Part shown: piece after piece, positions 42,101 to 50,645 of the stretch
Layout: every line of letters starts with the position of its first letter
Position numbering within the stretch: the first letter of the stretch is position 1
Origin: Anabaena cylindrica PCC 7122
GTDB lineage: Bacteria; Cyanobacteriota; Cyanobacteriia; Cyanobacteriales; Nostocaceae
DNA: 64,000 bases
NCBI RefSeq assembly: GCF_000317695.1
Contig: NC_019773.1
Coordinates: 62,001-126,000, forward strand
Direction of reading: 5' to 3'
Notes under the pieces: model-generated
Databases searched by the model: none
The model's input: only the letters and a program-made list of their open reading frames with translations
Told to the model about the DNA's origin: nothing
Made by a program: the position numbers and the translations under genes

Positions 42101-42363
42101 CTCTCTCCCAAAACCAAAGCGCCCAGGATATTATGGGTGTTGATAAGCTGCGCGAATTAGCCATCGTTCTAGTTGAGAGAATCCGCCAAAACGCCTCTAT
42201 TGACTGGAATCTCAAGGAAAGTGTGCGATCGCGCATGAAGATTGCCGTTAAGCGTCTGCTGCGTAAATATGGCTACCCTCCCGACATGGAAGCCCTAGCG
42301 ATGGAACTGGTCTTAGAACAAGCCAAAGTTTTTACTGAATTTGAAGTTTCCACACAACAATGA
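39187..42363 (+). CDS. hsdR: Type I restriction endonuclease subunit HsdR
   Basis: 1,058 residues, normal for HsdR. The nuclease domain has D144 (HRPDIVLF) and E158xK160 (VVIELKN). The motor has Walker A HTQGSGKS (312-319), ADEAHRSQ (418-425), IGFTGTPV, and a second RecA domain with MTTSASDEGN and LMQAIARINRVY. The C-terminal helical part binds the methylase. With HsdM and HsdS it forms the R2M2S complex that translocates and cuts unmethylated DNA. The gene looks intact, so the locus should be functional. ArdA on the fused replicon targets this class. Confidence 0.95.
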   Translation: MKSALTEAEIEAYQLQLLQTLGYSYCNGYDIQPEGSNQERESFGEVILKHRLPQSISRINPTIPYDAQYQAQREIFNIASSDLLNNNEIFHKYLTEGITVEYQKDGETRGQPVQLIDWEHPENNEFVAVNQFTVIEDNHNHRPDIVLFINGLPLVVIELKNAVDEKANLNAAYNQLQTYKQRIPSLFTYNALLVISDGLSARAGSLTAGFNRFSTWKVPPSAGEGNRQNPEINELEILTNGLLNQQTLLDLIRYFTVFEKSKTTDLKTDIVSITTVKKIAAYHQYYAVNKAIQSIITASSPEGNHKGGVLWHTQGSGKSLSMVFLAGKLVLNKSLQNPTIVMLTDRNDLDDQLFDTFAGCQQLLRQDPQQAENRDQVRELLNTNSGGIIFTTVQKFSPADGETLYPQISPRPNIIVLADEAHRSQYGFTATQVDIKDENGNITGKRTKYGFAKYIRDALPNATFIGFTGTPVEQTDKNTPAIFGEYIDIYDISQAVKDGATVPIYYESRLVKVDLDAAGRQLLDELDEDLSFEDLSTTQKAKAKQTQLEAIVGSTKRIKQIALDIVTHFEARQQVNKGKAMIVTMSRLIAVNLYDAIIQLRPDWHNADINLGKIKVVMTTSASDEGNLVKHHTSKGQRQTLAQRLKDPDNSLELAIVCDMWLTGFDAPCLHTMYIDKPLKSHNLMQAIARINRVYFEKTGGLIVDYLGLAAELKKALSFYSQSGGQGALTLDQDVAVGILLAKLEIVKQIISGFAYQHYFHTDTGEKLNILKNAVNYVATPTIKDRFLTEVHALSQAHSLAVPHPQALAASETISFFQAIQASLRKLESSGDGGGLNNQDIETAIRQVVDQALVSDAVINIFDEAGIKNPDISIISAEFMAEVRGMEHQNLAVELLQKLLKDEVKTRSRTNIVQSRKLSEMLEDALRRYRNQVISVTDVLEALLELAKDTKAADARGEELGLEPFELAFYDALSQNQSAQDIMGVDKLRELAIVLVERIRQNASIDWNLKESVRSRMKIAVKRLLRKYGYPPDMEALAMELVLEQAKVFTEFEVSTQQ

Positions 42364-42527
42364 CTACAGCCGGGATACCCTCTCAATAGGACATAATGTA
42401 AAGTTTTGTGAAATCAATGCTCAAAACTATGGATTTATCGTTGTTTTCATCCGTGACCTTGATATCCCCCCTTGACTGATTTATTCTACGGGTATATAAA
42501 TTGTTAGCGATCGCTCATTTTACCCCA

Positions 42528-42857
42528 TTAGTTAAGTGCCTTAGAGATGGCATTCCCTAATTGTTGCAATACTCTTTCTTTGGCAAAATCCGCTGCTGCC
42601 CGTGCTGACTCTGCTAAGATAGTATCGGTGTTAGGTGTCAATTTTAGCGCACCTCCTAGATATCCCAATGCCTTACAGTAGTAATCGGATAAATTAGTCG
42701 AGGCCAGCCGCTTCACCGTCTGATAATCACCACCACTAAACGCTGTATAGGCTTGGGTGTGTAAATCATTTTCAGGAGTACCCAAAACATCAAGAATTGC
42801 ATCAACGGCTTGATTTACCCGTTCTATCGTTAATTCTGGTATTTCTACTGTTTGCAT
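42528..42857 (-). CDS. Unknown 109-residue helical protein
   Basis: A small helical protein (IERVNQAVDAILDVLGTPEN; LAESARAAADFAKERVLQQL), acidic N-terminus, no membrane span. It lies between hsdR and the partition genes, transcribed against both. I do not recognise it. Confidence 0.55.
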   Translation of the reverse strand: MQTVEIPELTIERVNQAVDAILDVLGTPENDLHTQAYTAFSGGDYQTVKRLASTNLSDYYCKALGYLGGALKLTPNTDTILAESARAAADFAKERVLQQLGNAISKALN

Positions 42858-43020
42858 ATCTTACTCCAATTCTAAAAACTGTACCGTGATGGGTATAATT
42901 TACTATAATTTGAACTCAAAATCCTGAGCTATATAGGTTTGATAATTTGTAAATAACCCTGTGTGGGCTGAGTTTTTGCACCTTTGGCACATTTCCATCA
43001 GAGCAAATTGTTATTAACAT

Positions 43021-43060
43021 CGAGATATCTAAATGTCCAGATATCTCGACATCTATATAT
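43021..43060 (+). promoter_or_regulatory. Partition-operon operator or centromere-like site
   Basis: GTCCAGATATCTCGACATC (43035-43053) recurs exactly inside the partner gene at 43954-43972. CGAGATATCT at 43021 is a nearby inverted half. It is the likely binding site for the RHH protein encoded at 43872. Confidence 0.65.
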
Positions 43061-43113
43061 TTTGAATCAACTATGTTAATATCAATGATTATTGAGTTGG
43101 CAGATGTACAAAA

Positions 43114-43875
43114 TTGCTTTCCTGCGCTTGTGTATCGCTTTCTGGTGGACAGGGTAAGAGTACAGTTACCTTCTTTCTCTCCCTGTTACTGGCCTCCCAA
43201 GGAAAACGGGTGTTGGCGGTTGACTGTGACCCCCAAGCAAATCTCACCTTCTACCTAAATCATGAAGTAGCAGCTAATCAACCGACTTTATTAGAAGTGC
43301 TGACTGGGGCTGTATCTACAGAAGACGGTATTTATCCCACCCCACAGGAAAATCTTTTTCTCATCCCTGCTGATAGAAGCTTATTTAAAGTTGCTGACTT
43401 TCTCAGTTCCTCCGGTGCAGGAGCATTCATCCTCAAGCTCAGACTGCAAAAAGTTGAAAAGCTGTTTGATTACGTTGTCATTGACGTTCAACCTTCGAGA
43501 TCGCAAATTTGCCTCACAGCTGTAGGCGCAGCTAATAAAGTTCTCATTCCTGTAGAAGCCACAACCAAAGGTGTTAACTCCCTCATTGACACCCTAGATT
43601 TTTTACAAGAGCAAGCATCAATTATGGCCTTCTCTGGTGAAGTCCTGGGCGTAATCCCCTTCCGAGATCGCTGGATCGGCAGAACCCAATCACTTGATTC
43701 AAAAGATACCATAGCAGCGATGAAAGAATTTGCTGGCAACATCCCCATCCTGCCTTCCATTAGAGAATCTGAGCAGTTCAAACGTGCCATAAGAACTGGA
43801 AAACTATTGTCTGAGCTTGGTTATCCAGACCTGCAATATCCCTTCGAGCAAATTATCCAAGCCTTAATCCCATGA
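43114..43875 (+). CDS. parA: ParA-type partition ATPase
   Basis: 253 residues. VSLSGGQGKSTVTFFLSLLL is the Walker A region (GGQGKST 11-17), LAVDCDPQANLTFYL the A' motif, and YVVIDVQPSRS the Walker B. In canonical ParA a signature lysine precedes the GG pair; here that position is serine (SLSGG), which is unusual. The only in-frame start is TTG 43114, with no clear ribosome site; an ATG at 43104 reads MYKIAF in another frame, so a single-base frameshift near the start is possible. ParA proteins move plasmid copies apart on the nucleoid. The stop overlaps the partner gene. Confidence 0.8.
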   Translation: MLSCACVSLSGGQGKSTVTFFLSLLLASQGKRVLAVDCDPQANLTFYLNHEVAANQPTLLEVLTGAVSTEDGIYPTPQENLFLIPADRSLFKVADFLSSSGAGAFILKLRLQKVEKLFDYVVIDVQPSRSQICLTAVGAANKVLIPVEATTKGVNSLIDTLDFLQEQASIMAFSGEVLGVIPFRDRWIGRTQSLDSKDTIAAMKEFAGNIPILPSIRESEQFKRAIRTGKLLSELGYPDLQYPFEQIIQALIP

Positions 43876-44243
43876 GCGATGATGCCCTAGAACGCCTGAA
43901 ACAACGGCAACGTCCCAGCGTCCCCACTCGTGATGCTTCCTTGACATCTAGTAGTCCAGATATCTCGACATCCAGATATCCAGAATCAAATACTCAAGAA
44001 CCTGAAATTAAAACCAAGCAAAGCACCATTAGGTTAGAGGCAGAACTTAGTAATCGCTTGAGTGAAGTGTGTAAATCCAATGGCATCAGTAGGGAAGTAT
44101 TAATTGAAGCCTTGTTTGAACATTACGAATCAAATCCAGAGGCTGGGGACGCTATTATCTCCCTGGCGAAAACAAAGAATGATCAGCGGATGAAGAACGC
44201 CAACCTTAAACGTGCCAAATCAATGATGCAGAAATTTAGTTAA
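43872..44243 (+). CDS. RHH partition partner (ParB-like role)
   Basis: 123 residues. A polar, disordered N-terminus (1-50) precedes an RHH unit (STIRLEAELSNRLSEVCKSN, then SREVLIEALFEHYE), then a basic tail (KNANLKRAKSMMQKFS). This layout is like the small centromere-binding partners of ParA such as ParG. It overlaps parA by 4 bp. The sequence coding for its linker contains the GTCCAGATATCTCGACATC site (43954-43972), so binding may occur inside its own gene. Confidence 0.75.
   Translation: MSDDALERLKQRQRPSVPTRDASLTSSSPDISTSRYPESNTQEPEIKTKQSTIRLEAELSNRLSEVCKSNGISREVLIEALFEHYESNPEAGDAIISLAKTKNDQRMKNANLKRAKSMMQKFS
43954..43980 (+). repeat. In-gene copy of the partition site
   Basis: An exact 19-bp match to 43035-43053, followed by a further CAGATATC half at 43973-43980. 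Confidence 0.65.
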
Positions 44244-44435
44244 ATTAAATATTCTTTTAAATTAGAACCCCCAAAACGGGAGTCCTAACGAACAGTAGCA
44301 GCAACATCGCTGGCCACCATTTCCATTCAGTTTTAATATCCCCAAAATGAGGATTTCTGCATCATAGCAGAATAGGTTTAGATTTAGGCTTCAGTTACCT
44401 GCTACCATGATCAACCATCGGGCTAGGCTGCCAAT

Positions 44436-45083
44436 GTGAAAATAGACAGACACGGCAAAGCCAAGGTGCTTACACAAGAAGAAATCCAGCGATTATTTAC
44501 AGAAGGATTAACCACTGCTAGAGATCGCACCCTTTGTGCTGTCATGCTGTACACAGGTTGCCGTGTCAACGAAGCTGTCACCCTAAAAATAACCGATGTC
44601 TACGACAAAAAAGGCAGAATTCGCCCAGAACTCATCCTTCGCAAAGGCAATACCAAAGGGCAACTAGCTACCCGCACCATTCCCGTCCTAGAGGACTTGA
44701 AGCACTTCCTAGAACAATATCAACCCCCAACTACCAGTGAGGGATTTCTGTTTCCCGGTAGATGGGGACGGGGACATCTGCATTCGGACTCCGCCAGTAT
44801 TATCTTTAGAGAAGGTTGTCAGCAAGTTGATATCGAAGGAGCAAGTACCCACAGCTTCCGCAGAACTGCCTTGACATTGATGAGCAACGCCGGCATCCCC
44901 CTGCGGGTAATTCAAGAAATTAGTGGACACAGAAACCTAGAGCAACTGCAACGATATCTAGAAGTAGAAACCTCCCAGGTACGCGGTGCGATCGCAGCCC
45001 TTTCCATGCTCACCCCAGTTGCCAACTCCCATCATACCGATGACACAAGTATCACCAGTATAAGGGTTTCAACTGACTCCTAG
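44436..45083 (+). CDS. Compact tyrosine recombinase without zinc ribbon
   Basis: 215 residues from GTG 44436. R43 (TGCRVNEAV), K74 (TKGQLATR), H139xxR142 (THSFRR), H165 (SGHRNL) and Y174 (LQRYLEV) complete the active site. The N-terminus MKIDRHGKAKVL matches the two recombinases at 23.7 and 24.7 kb, but the about 66-residue zinc-ribbon insert is absent. It lacks a core-binding domain, so it is catalytic-domain only. Recombination-site-like repeat C lies 150 bp downstream. It may resolve plasmid dimers or move cassettes. Confidence 0.85.
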   Translation: MKIDRHGKAKVLTQEEIQRLFTEGLTTARDRTLCAVMLYTGCRVNEAVTLKITDVYDKKGRIRPELILRKGNTKGQLATRTIPVLEDLKHFLEQYQPPTTSEGFLFPGRWGRGHLHSDSASIIFREGCQQVDIEGASTHSFRRTALTLMSNAGIPLRVIQEISGHRNLEQLQRYLEVETSQVRGAIAALSMLTPVANSHHTDDTSITSIRVSTDS

Positions 45084-45229
45084 ATCGGGAAAGTGGGGTA
45101 TGCCGATCTATACCACAGTACAGACAGTTCAAGACTTTCGACTGTTAACCTAAAAGCGATGGTTACGCCCATCAAATGTAAAGAATTATTACTGAACTAA
45201 CTCAAATGCGATCGCAGCTACGGCTACTT

Positions 45230-45301
45230 GGTATTGAGCCGAGATAGAAGTAAAAACCTGCAAGATGGTCTGAAAACCGTTGCTATATCTACGTTATAGC
45301 C
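45230..45301 (+). repeat. Recombination-site-like repeat C
   Basis: The left arm (45230-45277) matches site A inverted with 3 mismatches. The right arm (45264-45301) matches site B and holds the palindrome GCTATATCTACGTTATAGC. The arms overlap at CTGAAAAC, the presumed crossover core. Confidence 0.7.
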
Positions 45302-45479
45302 TTTTTGATATCGAACTAGAATTTTTGCATAAATGCAGTGCCATTTTCACCCCATAATTGCTTTTCGCCTACCCAAGAGAATTATAAAAACTGTTGGGTA
45401 GAATACTCATATTTTTCGTCTCTAACCCAGTGTTTACAAGAGTTTCCGCTAATTATTTCTGGCTAGATTTACAAGACAC

Positions 45480-46640
45480 CACCGACAAATTCGTGCATGG
45501 TTGAAAGCGGGAGTGATTGATTTCTCTGAATATGCTTTAAGGGAGAAATCTGACAACATAACATCAATGGGTGTTCCACAAGGAGGTACGATTTCGCCAT
45601 TATTAGCGAATATAGCCCTTCACGGCATGGAAAATCGAATTAAACAAGTTGCTTTAACCTTACCCGGATGTAAATCGGAGAATCTTAAAGCAATAAGCTT
45701 AATTAGATTTGCAGATGATTTTGTAATTCTGCATAAAGACCTTGCCGTTATCCAAAGATGTCAGCAGATTATTGCCGAGTGGTTAAGCGAATTGGGGCTA
45801 GAATTAAAACCAAGTAAAACCCATATTTCTCATACACTTAATATGTATGAAGGTAACGTTGGTTTTGACTTTTTGGGTTTCACTGTTCGACAATTTTTGG
45901 TAGGAAAATATCACAGTGGTAAAAGCTCAAACGGAAAATTACTTGGTTACAAAACTCTGATTACCCCAAGCAAAACAAAGCTAAAGGCACACACGCAGAA
46001 GATAGGTAAATTGATTGATAGGCATAAGTCAGTACCACAATCTGATTTAATCGCTCATCTGAATCCCGTCATCCGTGGATGGACAAACTACTACTCAGGT
46101 GTCGTTAGCAAACGCATATTTAACCAGGCTGATACAACATTATTCAGCCAGCTAAAAGCATGGGCAGAACATCGTCACCCTAATAAATCTTCCCGATGGA
46201 GTTGTCAAAAGTATTGGCAAACTGTAGGGTCTGATAATTGGGTATTTAAACCTCATAATCAGAAGATTCGCTTACTCAAGCACCGTGAAACTCCTATCGT
46301 GAGACACATACAGGTGCAAGGAAGCCGAAGCCCGTTTGATGGTGATTGGGTGTACTGGAGTTCGAGAATGGGTAAACACCCTGAAGCTTCAAAAAGAATG
46401 GCAACACTCTTGAAGATGCAGAAAGGAAAGTGTACTCATTGTGGACTGTTTTTCAATCATGGAGATTTGATGGAAATCGACCATAAAATCCCCCGTTCAA
46501 AAGGCGGTAAGGATAGTTACGACAACCTTCAATTACTTCATGGGCATTGCCATGATGCTAAAACAGCTTCCTCTGATAAAGTTGCTGTTACCGTTCCAGA
46601 GATAGATGAGGATTATCTCAACTGTAATCCCTTTTAACTC
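45480..46640 (+). pseudogene. 5'-truncated group II intron reverse transcriptase/maturase
   Basis: The frame from about 45480 reads HRQIRAWLKAGVIDFSEYA and then GVPQGGTISPLLANI, RFADDFVILHK (catalytic YADD-type motif), a maturase domain X and a C-terminal HNH region (CTHCGLFFNHGDLMEIDHKI, then HGHCHDAKTA). About 200-250 N-terminal residues (finger motifs) are missing, and the 5' intron RNA is absent too. The element cannot be mobile by itself. Confidence 0.85.
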
Positions 46641-46678
46641 TGAATTCAGAGGTGTGCGTGACAAGCACTAAATCACTG

Positions 46679-46760
46679 AGGAGCCGTGTGAAGTTAACGT
46701 TTCATGCACGGTTTTGTAGCCGAGTCAGGAGGGTGACTTCCTGGCTTAGGCATCCAGCTA
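46679..46760 (+). ncRNA. Group II intron domains V and VI
   Basis: GAGCCGTGTGAAGTTAACG followed by TTTCATGCACGGTTTT is the conserved domain V hairpin, and GTCAGGAGGGTGACTTCCTGGC fits domain VI. It marks the intron's 3' end just before the donor insertion site of the transposon. Confidence 0.75.
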
Positions 46761-46837
46761 ACAAGGAGCTGATTATGCCACCTTTGGGTGTACCACTTTG
46801 AGTATCGTAGACTCGACTCTACCTCCCGGCGGCTACC

Positions 46838-46843
46838 CCTATA
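46838..46843 (+). repeat. Inner flank CCTATA before transposon copy 2
   Basis: CCTATA directly precedes TGTAGCGACC and equals the bases directly after copy 1 (14444-14449). It is the duplication made when the transposon first entered the donor plasmid. Confidence 0.8.
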
Positions 46844-47256
46844 TGTAGCGACCTGCAATACTAATCGGTCAAACCTGCAATCAAGGGATTTTCAAACCAG
46901 GATTAAATGCAACTATAAATACACTTCAGCCAGAATTAATTGCAACTGAACCAGGATTAAATGCAACCAACCTGCAATCATCCGTTTCAACCAGGATTAT
47001 TTGCAACTGACCGAAAGTCCTATTAAATCGTTGTTGAGCAGTTTACTCAAAAAACGCTCCAACTTATCAACAAAAGTATTTGAACTTCAGCCAGGATTAA
47101 TTGCAACTGAGAGTAAAAGAAACGACCGTTTTTTTTACTCCCATTATTACCATCAAGCAGAACCAGAATCAAATTTAGTAAAGAAACTCGGTAATTAAAT
47201 CAAAGGCAACATATACTGTGAGGTAACGAGTTTATTTACTTGTTGGGGTTCCAAGT

Positions 47257-47826
47257 ATGTTGATAGGCTATGCCCGAATTTCAACAGATGACCAAAATCT
47301 GAACCTGCAAATGGATGCTTTACAGCTTGCTGGTTGCGAGAAAATTTACTCCGACCGCACAAGCGGTGCAAAAGCAGAACGACCTGGACTTTCCTTAGCA
47401 TTGGAAGTAGCACGGACTGGTGATGTTCTGGTGGTATGGCGGCTAGACCGCTTAGGAAGATCGCTCAAAGATTTGATTGAAATGATGGAAACCTTAGATA
47501 AGCGAGGAATTGGGCTTTCTAGCTTGCAAGAATCCATCACCACCACGAATAACAGTGGTAGATTAATTTTCCATTTGTTTGGTGCATTGGCTGAATTTGA
47601 GCGTAACCTCATCCGTGAACGCACTACGGCTGGACTTGTAGCGGCACGAGGGCGTGGTCATAGAGGAGGTAGACCAAAAGCCCTAGATCCAACTAAACGT
47701 CAATTAGCAGTAAGACTTTATACCGAAAAACAATACACAATTATTGAAATATGTAATTTGATGGGAATTTCCAAACCAACGCTCTACAACTATATTGCAG
47801 AGATAAAAACTGAACATGGTACATAA
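47257..47826 (+). CDS. tnpR: Serine resolvase (copy 2)
   Basis: Same 189 residues as the gene at 11061, with Ser9 in GYARISTDD and the C-terminal helix-turn-helix. It overlaps the transposase gene by 11 bp. With two intact resolvase genes and two candidate res sites, the cointegrate ought to be resolvable in the cell. Confidence 0.95.
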   Translation: MLIGYARISTDDQNLNLQMDALQLAGCEKIYSDRTSGAKAERPGLSLALEVARTGDVLVVWRLDRLGRSLKDLIEMMETLDKRGIGLSSLQESITTTNNSGRLIFHLFGALAEFERNLIRERTTAGLVAARGRGHRGGRPKALDPTKRQLAVRLYTEKQYTIIEICNLMGISKPTLYNYIAEIKTEHGT

Positions 47827-49477
47827 GCAAATCTCTGTAGAGGCACTTATTAATTTACGCCACCGCCTCGACGGATTGCCTAGCCGTTGTCAAGAGCGGC
47901 GAATTCTCATCGAAGAGACAGCAGCATTATATGGAGTGTCAACAGATACACTATATCGCGCCTTGCGTAACTCATCACGCCCCAAATCCATAAATCGCTC
48001 AGATAGCGGGACCCCCAGAAAACTTTCACTCGCGGAAATGGAACGCTACTGCGAGGTCATCGCGGCCATGAAAATCCGCACTAGTAACAAGAAAGGGCGA
48101 CATATCTCCACAGTCCGGGCAATTGAACTGTTGGAGGAGTTTGGGATGGAAACACCCGATGGTTTTGTCCAACCAGATAAAGGTGCGTTAACTAGAAGCA
48201 CTGTCAATTATTACTTAAAAACATGGGGGTATGATCAAGAACGCATGACCAGGCAACCGCCTGCGGTGCGTTTTCAAGCAGAGTACAGCAACGAATGTTG
48301 GCATTTCGACCTCAGCCCATCTGATTTAAAACACGTAAAACAGCCATCATGGGTAGAACCGGGTAGAGGTAATCCATTACTGATGCTTTATAGTATTGTT
48401 GATGACCGTAGTGGTTTATGTTATCAAGAATACCACTGTGTTTATGGGGAGGATGTAGAAGCTGCATTACGTTTCTTATTTAATGCGATGACAGCGAAAA
48501 CAACCGACGGCTTTGCCTTTCAGGGGATTCCAGAGATGATTTATACGGATAACGGACCCATTGCGAAAAGCCACGTATTCCAAAATGTGATGGATTGCCT
48601 GAGAATCAATCTTGTTACCCATATGCCTGCGGGTAAAGATGGTCGTCGGGTAACAGCCCGCTCCAAAGGCAAAGTAGAAAGACCTTTTCGGACAGTCAAA
48701 GAAGCCCATGAGACTCTGTATCACTTTCATGAACCGGAAAGCGACATTGAAGCTAACTTATGGTTGCGCCAATATTTGTTGCATTACAACGACAAACCAC
48801 ACCGCATAGAGCCGCATTCCCGGCTGGAAGATTGGTTGCGAAATATACCTAAGTCTGGCTTGCGTTCGATGTGTAGTTGGGAGCGATTCTGTACCTTTGC
48901 CCGTGAACCACAGCGCAGAAAAGTGGGAACGGATGCTAGGGTATCGGTAGAGGGTGTGGCTTATGAGGTAGAACCGGACTTAGCAGGAGAAACTGTCGTG
49001 CTATGGTGGGGCTTGTTTGACAACGAACTGTACGTAGAAAAAGAAGACCGTCGCTACGGACCATTTTACCCAGTTGACGGTCCTATCCCCTTACACCGCT
49101 ACCGTAAATTTAAGAAAACTAAAACCGAAGAACGGGCAGATAAAATTGCCAATTTAGCTAAAAAGTTGGGTTTGCCACGAACTGCCTTGGACAAAAACAC
49201 GGATTTACAATTTCTGGTGGATAAGTATAAGGAATTGGAGCCAACTGTTACACCTTTTAACGACCCTGACCCATACCAAGAATTTACTTATCCGACTGTA
49301 TTGTTTGCTAAGAGGGCGATTTCTGAACAACTGGCCAAACCTTTGGCTAAATTGTCTCCCGAACAGTTGGCATTCATTGATGCCCTGCTGGCTGAGACTC
49401 TGAATAAAAAAGCGATTATTGAACGAGTGCGGCAATATTTCCGCTCAAATCAAGGAGAGGAACAAAATGCTCACTGA
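47816..49477 (+). CDS. tniA: DDE transposase TniA/TnsB (copy 2)
   Basis: Same 553 residues as at 11620, acidic triad D165, D245 and E288 intact. No frameshift or stop. This copy or its twin carried out the fusion of the two replicons. Confidence 0.95.
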   Translation: MVHKQISVEALINLRHRLDGLPSRCQERRILIEETAALYGVSTDTLYRALRNSSRPKSINRSDSGTPRKLSLAEMERYCEVIAAMKIRTSNKKGRHISTVRAIELLEEFGMETPDGFVQPDKGALTRSTVNYYLKTWGYDQERMTRQPPAVRFQAEYSNECWHFDLSPSDLKHVKQPSWVEPGRGNPLLMLYSIVDDRSGLCYQEYHCVYGEDVEAALRFLFNAMTAKTTDGFAFQGIPEMIYTDNGPIAKSHVFQNVMDCLRINLVTHMPAGKDGRRVTARSKGKVERPFRTVKEAHETLYHFHEPESDIEANLWLRQYLLHYNDKPHRIEPHSRLEDWLRNIPKSGLRSMCSWERFCTFAREPQRRKVGTDARVSVEGVAYEVEPDLAGETVVLWWGLFDNELYVEKEDRRYGPFYPVDGPIPLHRYRKFKKTKTEERADKIANLAKKLGLPRTALDKNTDLQFLVDKYKELEPTVTPFNDPDPYQEFTYPTVLFAKRAISEQLAKPLAKLSPEQLAFIDALLAETLNKKAIIERVRQYFRSNQGEEQNAH

Positions 49478-50438
49478 AGTCATGGAACACTTTCGATTGC
49501 TCAGAGAGTTCCGCAAGGCTGGCTACTACGAAACAGAACACCAAAAACAATTGTTTAAGGATATTAAAGTCGCAATCCATTCAGGAAAGCTGGTTGCCAT
49601 CACGGGAATTATCGGGTGTGGCAAGACGACGACTTTACGACGTTTGTTTGAGGTTTTGGAGAAAGAAGGCAAGATTTTAGTCTCGAAATCGCTTTCTGTT
49701 GATAAAAACCGAGCGACGCTACCAACACTGATTGCTGCCTTATTTTACGATTTAGCAACAGATAAGGAAATTAAAATTCCTGCACTTGGGGAAAAACGAG
49801 AACGGGAACTGCGTGACTTGATTAGAAAAGGTAAAAAGCCTGTGGCGTTGTTTGTAGATGAGGCTCACGACTTACATTACAGTACGCTCACAGGACTCAA
49901 ACGTTTAATTGAGGTAGTTGAAGACGGTGGTGGTACGCTCTCAGTTGTGTTAGCTGGTCATCCTAAGCTGAAAAATGATTTACGCCGTCCAACTATGGAA
50001 GAAATTGGCTATCGGGCAACTGTTTTTTCTTTGGAGGGTATTGTTGGTAGTCAAAAAGAATATATTGAATGGTTGGTATCTAAATGTACTACTGAAGATA
50101 CTCAAATAAGTGAGATATTGGAGCCGGATGCTATTGAATTACTTGCCATGCGGTTGAGGACACCATTGCAAATTGAGCAACATTTGACACTAGCTTTCGA
50201 GGCTGCATACCTTTTTGGAGAGAAAACTGTTACCACAGCGATTATTGAGTCTATTTTATCTAAGCAAATTGACGATTTGGAACCCACCTTAACCCGGCAT
50301 GGCTACGATGTAAGGGGCTTGGCGGAACAGTTCAATGCCAAACCGGCGGAAATTAAATTGCTGTTTCGCGGACAACTTGATCCAGCCCGCTCTCGTGAAT
50401 TACACGAGCAAATGCTGGCGGCAGGACTGCCACTTTGA
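49467..50438 (+). CDS. tniB: Transposition ATPase TniB/TnsC (copy 2)
   Basis: Same 323 residues from ATG 49467 as the copy-1 gene, with Walker A GIIGCGKTT and Walker B ALFVDEAHD. The right-end binding repeats follow from 50476 to 50590. Confidence 0.95.
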   Translation: MLTEVMEHFRLLREFRKAGYYETEHQKQLFKDIKVAIHSGKLVAITGIIGCGKTTTLRRLFEVLEKEGKILVSKSLSVDKNRATLPTLIAALFYDLATDKEIKIPALGEKRERELRDLIRKGKKPVALFVDEAHDLHYSTLTGLKRLIEVVEDGGGTLSVVLAGHPKLKNDLRRPTMEEIGYRATVFSLEGIVGSQKEYIEWLVSKCTTEDTQISEILEPDAIELLAMRLRTPLQIEQHLTLAFEAAYLFGEKTVTTAIIESILSKQIDDLEPTLTRHGYDVRGLAEQFNAKPAEIKLLFRGQLDPARSRELHEQMLAAGLPL

Positions 50439-50639
50439 GCGGATTGAAACTGCGATAAAAATGTTAGTATTTATAGTTGCAATTAATCCTGGTTGAAACG
50501 GATGATTGCAGGTTGGTTGCATTTAATCCTGGTTCAGTTGCAATTAATTCTGGCTCAACCGTATTTATAGTTGCATTTAATCCTGGTTTGAAAATCCCTT
50601 GATTGCAGGTTTGACTGATTAGTATTGCAGGTCGCTACA

Positions 50640-50645
50640 AGTAGT
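50640..50645 (+). repeat. Target-site duplication AGTAGT, right
   Basis: Directly follows the transposon terminus GGTCGCTACA. Same as 10642-10647. Confidence 0.85.

Larger units (their letters stand above)
10648..50639 (+). mobile_element. 39,992-bp integrated cointegrate (Tn - donor plasmid - Tn)
   Basis: Two direct transposon copies enclose 14444-46843. The outer junctions share AGTAGT. The inner junctions share CCTATA (14444-14449 and 46838-46843). A composite transposon would give no reason for matching inner flanks, but a donor circle that already carried the element with a CCTATA duplication does. The donor would be a circle of 36,196 bp with one element copy. It carries a replication helicase, ParA with an RHH partner, and recombinases, as a plasmid should. 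Confidence 0.85.
46844..50639 (+). mobile_element. Tn552/Tn5053-like transposon, copy 2
   Basis: 3,796 bp, same length and orientation as copy 1, with no difference seen in ends, repeats, res site (47207-47262) or genes. The near identity shows a recent event. Confidence 0.9.

Noticed and set aside
10648..50639. Composite transposon with two terminal copies carrying 32 kb of cargo
   Set aside because: It would leave the inner flanks unrelated, yet both are CCTATA. The enclosed DNA also looks like a full plasmid. A chance 6-bp match cannot be excluded without reads.
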